The translations under genes and the position numbers were made by a program. Positions 49,486-59,531 of a stretch of DNA of 64,000 nucleotides are shown in pieces. The DNA is from Pseudomonadota bacterium (GTDB taxonomy: Bacteria > Pseudomonadota > Gammaproteobacteria > Burkholderiales > Eutrophovitaceae): positions 36,359 to 100,358 of the forward strand of contig JAQBTV010000007.1 in NCBI GenBank assembly GCA_027624715.1. The letters are read 5' to 3'. The notes under the pieces are model-generated. The model searched no databases. It had not been told where the DNA came from and saw only the letters and a program-made list of their open reading frames with translations. Positions within the stretch are counted from its first letter, which is position 1. Every line of letters begins with the position of its first letter.

Positions 49486-50041
49486 GCATCAAAGACATTT
49501 AATGATGTCCGTTCAAACCTAAAAGGAGTCGCTCGATGTGTCGCGTTACTGAACTTGCAACCTGGTTGGAGGATCATGCCGAAGTGGCGCGAGCACACTA
49601 CGCTGGTTTACTGAGTCACCCGCAATCGAACTAATTTTGAAACAAATACGTGCCGGTGGAGGAGTATTAAGTTTCGAGCTTTAACGTCTAGGCCGGGGAT
49701 CCGTATTTATGTTTTTGAATCGAATCTGTATGACGCCTCTCACGGCAAATTTGGGCGACGTCAACACAACCGTCTGCCATCCGGAAACCACCACTACGCA
49801 TGGCCGGCTGAATCAAGTCGATCGTGACTTGATAGAGATTGGTAAGAATTTAATCCGCATATCGGTAAAATTAGAATCGATCAAGGATATTAAAGCTGAT
49901 TGCGAGCGAGGATTTCAGGCGTCTAAAGCTACTGTCACGAGTCACCGACATCGATTGAAAGTTAGTGCAGTTGATGGACGTTCAAATGAATTGCTTCGAC
50001 TTGATGCGGATTTAACTGTTAAACAGATAATAAATGAATAA
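49486..50041 (+). pseudogene. metZ: Decayed C-terminal part of an O-succinylhomoserine sulfhydrylase (metZ-like)
   Basis: Four pieces in three frames spell the C-terminal third of a Cys/Met-metabolism PLP enzyme: 'FNDVRSNLKGVA', 'ELATWLEDHAEVARAHYAGL' with 'LLSHPQ' (ORF 49536-49634 with AAGGAG before it), 'ELILKQIRAGGGVLSFEL' then a TAA, and in the same frame 'MTPLTANLGDVNTTVCHPET', 'THGRL' and 'NLIRISVKLESIKDIKADC'. The N-terminal two-thirds, with the PLP lysine, is absent. The last piece stays open to 50041, overlapping the metF start by 8 nt; its final 37 residues are not family-like. Which of metZ/metY/metB it was is inferred. Confidence 0.85.
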
Positions 50042-50912
50042 TAGACAAGAAATAAGAAACCATGCACCAAAAGTTTCTTTTGAATTTTTCCCACCTAAGT
50101 CTCCTGAGACAGAAGCTAGCCTTTGGAAAACGGTCAAGCGTCTTGCGCCCTTGAATCCCTCTTTTGTTTCTGTAACGTACGGGGCAGATGGTTCTACACG
50201 TGAACGGACGCATCGGGTGATTGAGCGAATTTTTACCGAAACATCTCTGGATCCAGTCCCGCATTTGACATGCGTCGGGGCGACTCGTGAGGAGGTAAAT
50301 AATCTCGCCGACAGTTATTGGCAAATGGGGATTCGTAAACTTGTAGCCCTTAGAGGAGATCCTGATGGTGGGGTTGGGGCCAGTTATGTTCCGCATCGCG
50401 ATGGGTATGCGTTTGGTTCTGACTTAGTCGAAGGGTTACTTGAACAACATCCTTTCGAGTTAATCGTGGGCGCTTACCCAGAGTGCCATCCACAAGCGCT
50501 CTCAGAGGAGGCAGATCTAGAGAGTTTGAGACGTAAGGTTGATGCGGGCGCTAAAACTGCGATTACTCAATTTTTCTTTGATGATGCTGTGTTTCTTAAG
50601 TTTCGGGATAGGGTAGCAGCTGCCGGTATTGAAGTAGAGTTGATACCAGGAATATTACCGGTGACCAACTATAAAACCTTGGTTCGTTTTGCTGGGTCGT
50701 GTGGAGTGTCATTGCCCAATAGGTTGCGAGATCTTTTCACTGGATTAGATAATGATGCGACTACAAGACAGCACATCGCTGCACATGTAGTAGTGTCTCA
50801 AGTCGAAGCATTATGTCGCGAAGGTGTTCGTGACTTCCATTTTTACACATTAAATCGAGCTGAACTTAGCTACTCAGTCTGTCACGCGATTGGTGTCCGA
50901 GAGATAACATGA
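50034..50912 (+). CDS. metF: Methylenetetrahydrofolate reductase
   Basis: 292 residues. '[19 protein letters not shown]', '[14 protein letters not shown]', '[12 protein letters not shown]', '[11 protein letters not shown]' and '[19 protein letters not shown]' are the FAD and folate motifs. It reduces methylene-THF to methyl-THF, the methyl donor for MetH, whose start overlaps its stop by 4 nt. No Shine-Dalgarno sequence is seen; the start overlaps the end of the decayed metZ frame, so it may rely on coupling. Third positions look T-rich compared with neighbouring genes. Confidence 0.96.
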   Translation: MNNRQEIRNHAPKVSFEFFPPKSPETEASLWKTVKRLAPLNPSFVSVTYGADGSTRERTHRVIERIFTETSLDPVPHLTCVGATREEVNNLADSYWQMGIRKLVALRGDPDGGVGASYVPHRDGYAFGSDLVEGLLEQHPFELIVGAYPECHPQALSEEADLESLRRKVDAGAKTAITQFFFDDAVFLKFRDRVAAAGIEVELIPGILPVTNYKTLVRFAGSCGVSLPNRLRDLFTGLDNDATTRQHIAAHVVVSQVEALCREGVRDFHFYTLNRAELSYSVCHAIGVREIT

Positions 50913-53900
50913 ATCGAATAGAACGCATTGAATGGCTGCTCGACACCCTGCCGAATGAAATCCTAATTCTAGATGGCGGAATGGGTACTATGATTCAGGG
51001 GGCTGCCTTAAATGAAAGCGATTATCGAGGAACTCGTTTTGCTGACTATGCGCGAGATCTCAAAGGTAACAATGACTTGTTGACTCTAACTCAGCCTGAT
51101 TTAATTGCATCAATTCATAAAGCTTATGTGGATGCTGGCGCAAGTATTATCGAAACAAATACCTTCAACGCCAATGCTCCCTCTATGTCGGATTACGGCA
51201 TGGAAGACCTTGTCTACGAACTGAATTTAGAGGCAGCACGACTTGCGCGAAAAGTTGCTGACCAGGAAAATGAGCGGCCTGTTCTCGTAGCAGGTGTTTT
51301 GGGACCCACAAATAGAACCTGTTCGATTAGTTCGAATGTTGAGGACCCCGGTGCGCGTAACATTACTTACGCACAGTTAGTTGAGACGTATACTGAAGCT
51401 ACGCGAGCTCTGATTGAAGGCGGCGCGGATCTCATTCTTGTAGAAACCATATTCGATACTTTAAATGCAAAAGCTGCGCTTTACGCAATTGATGTGGTTG
51501 CGCAGGAGTCTACTATTCCGATTCGCATTATGATTTCGGGCACGATTACAGACGCGTCAGGCCGTACTCTATCAGGACAAACTACAGAAGCTTTTTGGTT
51601 TGCTGTTCGTCATGCTAAACCATTAACAATTGGTTTGAATTGTGCGCTAGGGCCAAAAGAATTACGTCAATTTTTAGCGGACTTAGCTCACGTTGCAGAT
51701 ACCTATGTGTCTGCATATCCGAACGCTGGTTTCCCGAATCAGTTTGGCGAATATGATTTAGAACCAAGGGAGATGGCTGGCATCGTCGCTGAGTACGCGC
51801 GAAGCGGATTAGTGAATATTGTCGGAGGCTGCTGTGGCACGACACCTGAACATATTCGGTTGATCGCGGAACAAGTAAAGGGATTATCTCCTCGCTCAAT
51901 ACCAGAGTTTGAACCAGTGATGAGGTTAAGTGGTCTTGAACCTTTCATTGCTGATGAAACGACTGGTTTTGTCAATGTTGGTGAACGTACGAACGTGACT
52001 GGTTCTGCGGCGTTTAAACGTTTAATTCTCAATAATCAGTTCAATGATGCATTAACAATTGCTCGGCAACAAGTTGAAAATGGCGCACAGATTATTGATA
52101 TCAACATGGACGAGGGAATGCTTGATTCCCAAGCGGCGATGGTGACTTTTCTCAATTTGATTGCTTCAGAACCTGATATTTCTCGTGTGCCGGTGATGAT
52201 TGATTCGTCGAAGTGGGGGGTGCTAGAGGCGGGAATGCAATGTGTGCAAGGTAAAGGCATTATCAACTCAATTTCATTAAAAGAAGGGGAAAAACAGTTT
52301 TTGGAGCAGGCGCAGAAGATTCGTCGTTATGGCTTCGCGGTTATCGTCATGGCTTTTGATGAGAAAGGCCAAGCTGATACGCAAGCGAGAAAACGGGAAA
52401 TTTGTGACAGATCATATAAGTTGTTGACAGAATTACTAAATTTCCCTCCTGAAGATATAATTTTTGATCCTAATGTGTTCGCCGTTGCAACTGGAATGGA
52501 GGAGCATGACGGCTACGCTATGGACTTTATTGCTGCTTGTCGGGATATCCGTAGTCGTTGCCGACACAGTTATATATCCGGAGGTATCTCGAACGTATCT
52601 TTTTCGTTTCGAGGTAACAACACTGTTCGCGAAGCAATGCACACTGTTTTTCTTTACCACGCCATTCGCGAAGGTCTTTGCATGGGGATTGTTAATGCTA
52701 GTCAGCTAGCGATCTATGCGGATATTGATTTAGAGTTGCGGGATTTAGTGGAAGACGTCATTCTGAATCGTCGCCAAGATGCAACTGAACGATTGGTTGA
52801 TGCGGCACCCCGTTTTAATCTCGGAAAAGCAATTCAAGATGATAAGGTAGGAGAGTGGCGCAGCACCTCCTGTGAGGAGCGTTTGTCTTACGCGCTCGTT
52901 AAAGGAATTGACACCCATGTAGTGCAGGATACGGAAGAGGCGCGATTGAAGGCCATGCGGCCATTAGACGTAATCGAAGGTCCTCTAATGGATGGGATGA
53001 ATACTGTCGGTGATTTATTTGGTGCTGGTAAGATGTTCTTACCACAAGTTGTCAAGTCTGCTCGGGTCATGAAGAAAGCGGTTGCACATTTGATTCCCTT
53101 TATCGATGCAGAGAAGGAGGCGACTGGCGATAAGAGCCGGGAGCATGGAATCATCATTATGGCTACGGTAAAGGGCGATGTGCACGATATCGGTAAAAAT
53201 ATTGTTGGCGTTGTCCTGCAGTGTAATAATTTCAAGGTAATAGATCTTGGTGTTATGGTTCCTGCGCAGAAAATCTTAGATGCAGCTCGTGAACATAATG
53301 CCGATATTATTGGCTTGTCTGGCCTTATCACACCATCACTCGATGAGATGGTGTATGTTGCCTCTGAAATGGAGCGCCAGAATTTTAATGTGCCTTTGTT
53401 AATTGGTGGCGCAACCACAAGTCCTGCGCATACTTCGGTAAAAATCGATCCAGCATATTCGCATTCTGTACTTTATGTAAAAGATGCAAGTCGAGCGGTT
53501 GGGGTAGCGTCGAAACTGTTGGGTACTCATCGAGAAGATTTCTGCGCAGAGATTAAAGCGGATCATGATCGCAAGCGGCGGGTTCACTCTGGTCGTACGG
53601 CAAAAAAATTATTGTCGATAGCTGATGCAAATTCAATGGGAGCAAGACTTGTCTTTGATGAAAATACCATAACCGTACCTAAAGTTTTGGGTAGACAGGT
53701 CTTAAGTGATTATCCGCTTCACAATTTAGTAGAAACAATTGATTGGATGCCGTTCTTTAATGCGTGGGAGTTTAGTGGAAAATTTCCGGAGATTTTGAAT
53801 GATCCGAGGAAAGGGCCGGAGGCCCGTAAATTATTTAACGACGCACAAGAGATGCTGAAGCAAATTATCGATGAAAAGTGGCTCAGAGCGGATGCCGTGT

Positions 53901-54580
53901 TTGGATGTTTTCCAGCGTATTCGGAGGGTAACAGCATCGTGATACTTGACCCTCATGATCATGATCGGGAAATTGCACGGACTCATTGGTTAAGGCAGCA
54001 GAGACCTCTACCCGATGGTAAACCGCAGTTGTGTTTGTCTGATTTTATTGCTCCAAAAAATGCCGGGATTCTTGATTATATTGGTGGATTTGCGGTTACA
54101 ACTGGTCATGGAATCGAGCCGCATGTTACGCGTTATGAGGTCGGGCACGATGATTATCGAGCTATCCTGCTGAAAGTTTTGGCCGACCGTTTAGCCGAAA
54201 GTTTTGTTGAACACTTACATCGAAGAGTGCGCACTGAATTTTGGGGTTACGTCACTGACGAAAATTTAGATAATGAAGGACTTATTCGTGAACGGTATCG
54301 CGGCATACGTCCTGCACCGGGTTATCCATCGTGTCCTGATCATAGAGAGAAACGCACGCTTTGGGATTTCTTGGATGTCGAGGCTGGGACCGGAATTTCA
54401 TTAACGGATAGTCTTGCTATGTGGCCGACATCATCCGTCAGTGGGTTTTATTTTGCTCATCCTGATGCACGTTACTTTATGCTTGGGACTATAGGTAAGG
54501 ACCAAGTCGCTACATACAGTCAAATACGTCAAGAGGAAGAAGGAGAAAGCTTGAAGTGGCTCTCTCCGGTACTGGGGTAA
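50909..54580 (+). CDS. metH: Cobalamin-dependent methionine synthase
   Basis: 1223 residues, the full four-module form. Homocysteine module: '[11 protein letters not shown]' and the zinc Cys in '[11 protein letters not shown]' and '[11 protein letters not shown]'. Folate module: '[13 protein letters not shown]'. B12 module: cap plus '[21 protein letters not shown]' (DxHxxG, cobalt-ligating His). SAM reactivation module: '[20 protein letters not shown]'. No cobalamin or SAH riboswitch consensus was seen ahead of metF-metH. It uses the methyl-THF made by MetF. Confidence 0.98.
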   Translation: MNRIERIEWLLDTLPNEILILDGGMGTMIQGAALNESDYRGTRFADYARDLKGNNDLLTLTQPDLIASIHKAYVDAGASIIETNTFNANAPSMSDYGMEDLVYELNLEAARLARKVADQENERPVLVAGVLGPTNRTCSISSNVEDPGARNITYAQLVETYTEATRALIEGGADLILVETIFDTLNAKAALYAIDVVAQESTIPIRIMISGTITDASGRTLSGQTTEAFWFAVRHAKPLTIGLNCALGPKELRQFLADLAHVADTYVSAYPNAGFPNQFGEYDLEPREMAGIVAEYARSGLVNIVGGCCGTTPEHIRLIAEQVKGLSPRSIPEFEPVMRLSGLEPFIADETTGFVNVGERTNVTGSAAFKRLILNNQFNDALTIARQQVENGAQIIDINMDEGMLDSQAAMVTFLNLIASEPDISRVPVMIDSSKWGVLEAGMQCVQGKGIINSISLKEGEKQFLEQAQKIRRYGFAVIVMAFDEKGQADTQARKREICDRSYKLLTELLNFPPEDIIFDPNVFAVATGMEEHDGYAMDFIAACRDIRSRCRHSYISGGISNVSFSFRGNNTVREAMHTVFLYHAIREGLCMGIVNASQLAIYADIDLELRDLVEDVILNRRQDATERLVDAAPRFNLGKAIQDDKVGEWRSTSCEERLSYALVKGIDTHVVQDTEEARLKAMRPLDVIEGPLMDGMNTVGDLFGAGKMFLPQVVKSARVMKKAVAHLIPFIDAEKEATGDKSREHGIIIMATVKGDVHDIGKNIVGVVLQCNNFKVIDLGVMVPAQKILDAAREHNADIIGLSGLITPSLDEMVYVASEMERQNFNVPLLIGGATTSPAHTSVKIDPAYSHSVLYVKDASRAVGVASKLLGTHREDFCAEIKADHDRKRRVHSGRTAKKLLSIADANSMGARLVFDENTITVPKVLGRQVLSDYPLHNLVETIDWMPFFNAWEFSGKFPEILNDPRKGPEARKLFNDAQEMLKQIIDEKWLRADAVFGCFPAYSEGNSIVILDPHDHDREIARTHWLRQQRPLPDGKPQLCLSDFIAPKNAGILDYIGGFAVTTGHGIEPHVTRYEVGHDDYRAILLKVLADRLAESFVEHLHRRVRTEFWGYVTDENLDNEGLIRERYRGIRPAPGYPSCPDHREKRTLWDFLDVEAGTGISLTDSLAMWPTSSVSGFYFAHPDARYFMLGTIGKDQVATYSQIRQEEEGESLKWLSPVLG

Positions 54581-54707
54581 GTGTTAACCGCCATGCTCAT
54601 GATCGATCATCAGTAGCATATCGACGCTAACCTTTTGTTGTTCTGTCTGGCTACTATTCCAGATAATCCGCCTTGATACCCGCGCAGATCCCGGACGAGC
54701 AGAACCG

Positions 54708-55322
54708 TTAAGCTGGAACGTACTTTGTCTTGATGAACGCCTCGCGTGCCGCCAGCCGTTCGGCTAGCTGACCCAGCCCGGGGTGTGTTTTCCGCCAATC
54801 GAACTTCGGCATCGCCTGGTCGAGGTACCCGAGGGCAACACCGCAAGCAATATCAGCGAGCGTGAAACGCGTACCATGGCAGAATTGCCTAGAACCCAAG
54901 TCTTTTTCCATCGTTGCCAGCCCCGCATCAATCTTTTTCTTTTGCTTCGTATACAGCGTCTCGCCCCGCTGCTCGGCGGCAGGTAAGCGCTGGTCAACGA
55001 CAATCGAAATAGTCGCTTCGGCAATACCATCGCCGAGGGCTTCCCAGCGCTTCACTTGGATGCGGTCGGCAAAAGTCTCTGGGATAAGTTTGGTACCCGC
55101 ACCCAAGCCATCGAGATATTCGACGATAACGACCGAGTCATAAATGGCGCTCCCATCGTCGCAGATTAGCACCGGGATCTTGCCCAAGGGATTAGCTGCC
55201 TGGACCCCGGAGGCCGGATCTGACGGACTGGCTGCGACAATTTCGTAATGGCTCCGCTTCTCCTCGGCTACGATGCAGGCCTTACGAACATAAGGACTGC
55301 CAGTATATCCCAGTAATTTCAT
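54708..55322 (-). CDS. Glutathione S-transferase family protein
   Basis: 204 residues. A thioredoxin-like N-terminal domain ('MKLLGYTGSPYVRKACIVAEEK', 'NPLGKIPVLICDDGSAIYDSVVIVEYLD', the last with the cis-Pro and the glutathione-binding Ser) is followed by an all-helical domain ('FTLADIACGVALGYLDQ'). The active residue is probably the Ser in 'GSPYVRK'. Base composition is visibly GC-richer (about 60 per cent in places) than the flanking genes, which suggests separate acquisition. Substrate unknown. Confidence 0.9.
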   Translation of the reverse strand: MKLLGYTGSPYVRKACIVAEEKRSHYEIVAASPSDPASGVQAANPLGKIPVLICDDGSAIYDSVVIVEYLDGLGAGTKLIPETFADRIQVKRWEALGDGIAEATISIVVDQRLPAAEQRGETLYTKQKKKIDAGLATMEKDLGSRQFCHGTRFTLADIACGVALGYLDQAMPKFDWRKTHPGLGQLAERLAAREAFIKTKYVPA

Positions 55323-55490
55323 TAACTTCTCCCCTGATAGCGGTACTTTTATAAGGCAATCCCTGCATGAATGTCAGTGGCCTGATCACTTGCAGAATAC
55401 TGGACTCGAACGTGGGTCAGCACAGGACAAAAATATTACAGGATCCATTGGATTACATTTTTTTACAGCCTGGCTCATCTAAGATGGTGC

Positions 55491-55886
55491 TTATATGACT
55501 GAACCTTCTCGTTGAATAGCTACCCACGCGACAATTATTCTTTTTACCTTGATCGGCAGAACACGCCAATACATGATGAAAGGGGTACCATCTTTTTTGT
55601 AATTTATTGCTTTACCTTCGAAACGTTTACCCGATTTCAATGCTGTAGCGAGCCGTTTTATGACTTTGCCGTCCGTTCCTGAGCCTTGAAGAATTCGCGG
55701 AGTCTTTCCGATTACTGATGCGGGATCATGGCCGGTCAACTTTTTGAACGCCTTATTTGCGTAAATAATGCCTCCTCGAGAACTGGCATCGGTGATCAAA
55801 ACAGAATCAAAGCTGTTATCCGCCAAAACTTTCAAAAGTTCAATACTTCCTTCTTGGCCATTCATAATTGATTCAAAAGATGACAT
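55491..55886 (-). CDS. Single-domain LOV-like PAS protein lacking the photoactive Cys
   Basis: 131 residues consisting of one PAS domain. 'ILLITDASSRGGIIYANKAFKKLTGHDP'-like text, 'VIGKTPRILQG', 'INYKKDGTPFIMYWRVLPI' and 'WVAIQRE' align by eye with short LOV proteins, where the central motif is GxNCRFLQG. Here Cys is replaced by Pro (GKTPRILQG), so the flavin-cysteinyl adduct cannot form, while the Gln that contacts flavin is kept. No output domain is attached. Ligand and partner are unknown. Confidence 0.8.
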   Translation of the reverse strand: MSSFESIMNGQEGSIELLKVLADNSFDSVLITDASSRGGIIYANKAFKKLTGHDPASVIGKTPRILQGSGTDGKVIKRLATALKSGKRFEGKAINYKKDGTPFIMYWRVLPIKVKRIIVAWVAIQREGSVI

Positions 55887-56037
55887 TTTCTTCCTTATAA
55901 TTTTTCAAAAAAAAATTGTAACAAATAGGTTGTTAAATTTAACCTCAACTTAATCCATAATACCATATGGTCTTTATCTCACCGTCTCAATGGCACATTG
56001 TAGCTAAACGCGGTTGGCGCTAGGTATGGACGTGACG

Positions 56038-57507
56038 CTAACGATTCAGCCCTGCTTCGGCAATTTCTGCCGCCCTAAGAATCGCTTTGGCTTTATTTTT
56101 GGTCTCAATCCACTCGTTTTTAGGCAGGGAGTCCGCCACGATTCCTGCGCCAGCCTGCACGTACAGCATATTGTCTTTAATCACCGCCGTTCGAATAGCA
56201 ATCGCCAAATCCATATCACCATTAAATCCCAAATAACCGACAGCACCGGCATAGATACCTCGCTTGCTCGGCTCCAACTCATCAATGATTTCCATCGCGC
56301 GAACTTTAGGCGCGCCGGACACCGTTCCCGCAGGGAAGCTAGCCCGCAAGACGTCAATCGCAGATAACCCCTCCAACAGGGTGCCCTCGACATTCGAAAC
56401 AATGTGCATGACGTGCGAGTAGCGCTCAATGATCATTTGATCGGTGACCTTAACCGTCCCAACTGCGGCCACCCGACCTAAATCATTACGGCCAAGGTCC
56501 ATGAGCATCACATGCTCTGCAATCTCTTTAGAGTCCGCCAAAAGATCCTGCTCATGTGCCAAATCCTCTTCTCTCGTAGCCCCCCGAGGTCGCGTACCTG
56601 CAATCGGTCTTAACGTCACCATATCTTTTTCCAACCGCACCAAAATTTCCGGGGAGGCGCCAACGATATGAAAATCTCTCAAATTGAAATAAAACATATA
56701 TGGCGATGGGTTCAGCGCACGTAAGGCGCGATAGAGCGACAACGGTGGAGACTGAAAGGGCACCGACATGCGTTGCGACAACACAACCTGCATGATGTCC
56801 CCTTCATAGATGTACTGTTTCGCGCGCAAGACACTCTCAGCAAAAACCTCCTCCGGAGTTTCCTCGTGAGGCGTCTCTAAATCACGCCTCACCTCGGCCG
56901 TCTCGGGCACAGACCCACGCAACGCGCTAAATAACTCGGTCAGACGCTTTTGGCCGCGCTCGTAAGAGTCCGACTCCTGCGGGTTAGCGAACACAACAAA
57001 GTAGAGCTTCGCAGCTAAATTATCATAAACGATCACCTCGTCCGAATGAAGCAGAAGAATATCTGGGCAATCAATCGGATCAAATTTGTGGTCACGTCCG
57101 CCAACACGCTTCTCGATCAAATGAATCGTCTCGTACCCAAAATAACCCACCAAGCCACCCAGAAATCGAGGCAAATCGTCTCGGTAATATGCTTTGGTCC
57201 TTTTTTGCAACTCCGAAATCCAATCAATAGGATCGGCACTTTCAATCTCTGAAACAACGACATCATCGTGAATTTCACAGCACGTGTGGCCACGCACCTC
57301 GTAACGAATCCTGGAGTGTAATCCGATAAATGAATAGCGCCCAAAGCGCTCGCCGCCCTGTACCGACTCCAATAAATAGGAAAACGGCTTATTTGCGAAC
57401 TTCAAATAAATAGATAGCGGCGTATCGAGATCAGCAAACGATTCCACCATCAGTGGCACATGGTTAAAACCTTGGTCCGCCAAACTCTCAAAATCTTCTT
57501 TATTCAC
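56038..57507 (-). CDS. trpE: Anthranilate synthase component I
   Basis: 489 residues. 'YSFIGLHSRI' in the N-terminal domain is the tryptophan feedback region, and the catalytic part has 'PSPYMFYFNL', 'SPEILVRLE', 'RPIAGTRPRGATREEDLAHE', 'SHVMHIVSNVEG', 'SGAPKVRAMEII' and 'AGAGIVADS'. It makes anthranilate with TrpG. It lies behind rpe and gph on the minus strand, but its usual partner trpG is displaced to 48466 by a block of other genes. Confidence 0.97.
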   Translation of the reverse strand: MNKEDFESLADQGFNHVPLMVESFADLDTPLSIYLKFANKPFSYLLESVQGGERFGRYSFIGLHSRIRYEVRGHTCCEIHDDVVVSEIESADPIDWISELQKRTKAYYRDDLPRFLGGLVGYFGYETIHLIEKRVGGRDHKFDPIDCPDILLLHSDEVIVYDNLAAKLYFVVFANPQESDSYERGQKRLTELFSALRGSVPETAEVRRDLETPHEETPEEVFAESVLRAKQYIYEGDIMQVVLSQRMSVPFQSPPLSLYRALRALNPSPYMFYFNLRDFHIVGASPEILVRLEKDMVTLRPIAGTRPRGATREEDLAHEQDLLADSKEIAEHVMLMDLGRNDLGRVAAVGTVKVTDQMIIERYSHVMHIVSNVEGTLLEGLSAIDVLRASFPAGTVSGAPKVRAMEIIDELEPSKRGIYAGAVGYLGFNGDMDLAIAIRTAVIKDNMLYVQAGAGIVADSLPKNEWIETKNKAKAILRAAEIAEAGLNR

Positions 57508-57597
57508 AATAAGCTCAACAATCTGGGTGTCAGCACCATCAACTTAACGCGTGCCTTTAGGATGCGTATGATTATCCATTATAGACGCTGTTTATAT

Positions 57598-58296
57598 TCA
57601 CACTTTCCTGACAAGCTTGATTAGATCCATAGGGTCATTAAGGACTCTGTCACAGTCAAGCTCAGTCAGCGCCATTCCTGATCGATACCCGTAAGGGACA
57701 CACACCACTGGAGCGCCAGCATTGCGCGCACATACTGTATCCGTCTTCGAATCTCCCACCATCAAAACACGATCCGGTTTCATACCAAAACGGGCCGCAA
57801 GCTCACGCAGCGGCAAAGGGTCCGGTTTTCGTTTGGCGAACGTATCGCCACACACTACTTCTTGAAAATAATCCCAGATCTCTAGTTTTTTCAAGATTGG
57901 GACTGTAAATAGTTCGCTTTTATTGGTAAGGCAGGCTAGGCCAATGCCCAAACGCTTGAGACCTTCCAGCGTGTTTGCAATCCCGGGAAACAACATCGAT
58001 TGATCACACACGTGTTGCGCATAATGAGCTCTGAACTGTTGGGCAGCCTCTTCAAAATTAATCGTCGCCTGACTGATGTTTAATTCATTAAAGAGCTCTT
58101 GTAAAAGATACTCAATCCCTTGGCCAATATACTGACGCACAGTATCACTGCTAACCCCCTCATACCCGAGGTCATACAACATCAGGTTGGTTGCCGTGTG
58201 CAGGTCAGGGAGCGTGTCGACTAAGGTGCCGTCTAAGTCAAACGCCACGACACTGACCTCAAAAACAGCTGGAGGCACTACCGATTGAGTTGACAC
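57598..58296 (-). CDS. gph: Phosphoglycolate phosphatase
   Basis: 232 residues, HAD family. Motif I 'VVAFDLDGTLVDTLPDLHTA', motif II in 'LACLTNKSE', and 'GDTFAKRKPDPLPLRELAARFGMKPDRVLMVGDSKTDTVCARNAG' for motifs III and IV. It removes 2-phosphoglycolate arising from DNA repair or oxygenase activity. The rpe-gph-trpE order is typical. A 90-bp gap separates it from trpE. Confidence 0.95.
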   Translation of the reverse strand: MSTQSVVPPAVFEVSVVAFDLDGTLVDTLPDLHTATNLMLYDLGYEGVSSDTVRQYIGQGIEYLLQELFNELNISQATINFEEAAQQFRAHYAQHVCDQSMLFPGIANTLEGLKRLGIGLACLTNKSELFTVPILKKLEIWDYFQEVVCGDTFAKRKPDPLPLRELAARFGMKPDRVLMVGDSKTDTVCARNAGAPVVCVPYGYRSGMALTELDCDRVLNDPMDLIKLVRKV

Positions 58297-58343
58297 GCGA
58301 ATGGCTTCGATGTGGCGCTGAACACGTTCACTATCTGCTAAGG

Positions 58344-59003
58344 TTAAGAGATCTGCTTTTTCATCTGACCGATGATGTCTTTATAGTCGACCCCACCAAA
58401 AATAGCAGAACCTGCCACAAAGGTGTCCGCACCCGCCTCAGCAACTGACGCGATGTTATCGACTTTGATCCCCCCATCGACCTCAAGCCATACATCGCAA
58501 CCAGACAGATCTATCAAATCACGGACCTCAGCGATTTTTTCCAGAGAATGCTCAAGAAAACTTTGGCCTCCAAAGCCCGGGTTTACAGACATGATCAGGA
58601 CCAAATCGATCTTATCGAGCGTCCAATCCAACACATGAAGTGGGCTCGCGGGATTGAATGCCAATCCGACCTTACATCCAGAATCCCTGATCAGATTAAT
58701 CGTCCTATCCACGTGTTGTGTCGCCTCCGGATGGAAACTGATCAAGTCAGCACCCGCTTTGGCAAACTCCGTAGCCAAAGCATCTACTGGCTCGACCATT
58801 AAATGCACATCAATAAGCAATTTTGTGTGCGGTCTAATCGATGCACACACAATAGGGCCAAAGGTCAAATTAGGTACATAGTGATTATCCATCACGTCAA
58901 AGTGAATGAGGTCAGCGCCTGCGGCCTCAACCGCACGCACTTCTTCTCCGAGTCGTGAGAAGTCGGCAGACAAAATACTCGGCGCTATGCGGATGTCTCT
59001 CAT
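58344..59003 (-). CDS. rpe: Ribulose-phosphate 3-epimerase
   Basis: 219 residues, TIM barrel. '[45 protein letters not shown]', '[10 protein letters not shown]', '[13 protein letters not shown]' and '[28 protein letters not shown]' are the metal and substrate motifs; 'DNHYVPN' replaces the usual 'DGHFVPN'. It interconverts ribulose-5-P and xylulose-5-P. First gene of rpe-gph-trpE and divergent from apaG. Confidence 0.97.
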   Translation of the reverse strand: MRDIRIAPSILSADFSRLGEEVRAVEAAGADLIHFDVMDNHYVPNLTFGPIVCASIRPHTKLLIDVHLMVEPVDALATEFAKAGADLISFHPEATQHVDRTINLIRDSGCKVGLAFNPASPLHVLDWTLDKIDLVLIMSVNPGFGGQSFLEHSLEKIAEVRDLIDLSGCDVWLEVDGGIKVDNIASVAEAGADTFVAGSAIFGGVDYKDIIGQMKKQIS

Positions 59004-59123
59004 AATTTTGCGGGTTCCTTTACGTTTATTCTAAACCGAAACACCGAGCCACCCAATAAATACTCGCCTCGAGAGCACTAAACCATTACTAAATTTGATC
59101 TATTTACCGATACAATACGCATC

Positions 59124-59507
59124 ATGTCTGAAAAACCAAAATATGAAGTCACCGTAACTACGGAATCTTTTTTTATTCCCGAGCAATCTAACCCCGAACA
59201 GTCACGATACTTTTTTGCCTATCGCATTCGCATTCAAAATACGGGTACCATCCGAGCGCAATTACTTAGCCGCCACTGGGTGATCACTGATGCCAACGAG
59301 AAAGTAGAACAGGTTCGGGGCGAAGGGGTGGTGGGAGAATTTCCAAACCTAAGTCCAGGGGAATACTTCGAATACACGAGTGCCGCCTCGATTGATACGC
59401 CAGTTGGGCTGATGGAGGGTTCTTATAAAATGCGCGCCTCTGACGGCATTGAATTTGATGCCGAAATCCCACAATTTACGCTTAGCGTGCCAAGGGTATT
59501 ACACTGA
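59124..59507 (+). CDS. apaG: ApaG protein (DUF525, Co2+/Mg2+ efflux protein)
   Basis: 127 residues of fibronectin-like beta fold: 'FFAYRIRIQNTGTIRAQLLSRHWVITDANEKVEQVRGEGVVGEFP' and 'GEYFEYTSAASIDTPVGLMEGSYKM' are highly characteristic. The function is not settled (linked to metal tolerance and Ap4A). In betaproteobacteria it commonly lies opposite rpe, as here. Confidence 0.94.
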   Translation: MSEKPKYEVTVTTESFFIPEQSNPEQSRYFFAYRIRIQNTGTIRAQLLSRHWVITDANEKVEQVRGEGVVGEFPNLSPGEYFEYTSAASIDTPVGLMEGSYKMRASDGIEFDAEIPQFTLSVPRVLH

Positions 59508-59531
59508 CCTCAATGTCAAAATACGCGTTGC

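Noticed and set aside
49417..49614. 65-codon ORF upstream of metF
   Set aside because: Only its middle part fits the sulfhydrylase, and the frame then shifts; it is a pseudogene piece, not a gene.
49630..50033. Cobalamin or SAH riboswitch ahead of metF-metH
   Set aside because: No B12 box or SAH-element consensus was found, and the stretch is explained as pseudogene sequence; the ATCAAGTC/GACTTGAT repeat at 49812-49833 is within the former coding region.
49709..50041. 110-codon ORF as an independent hypothetical gene
   Set aside because: Its first 70 residues are the C-terminal part of a Cys/Met PLP enzyme, in the same frame as 'GGGVLSFEL' before a TAA, so it is part of the pseudogene.
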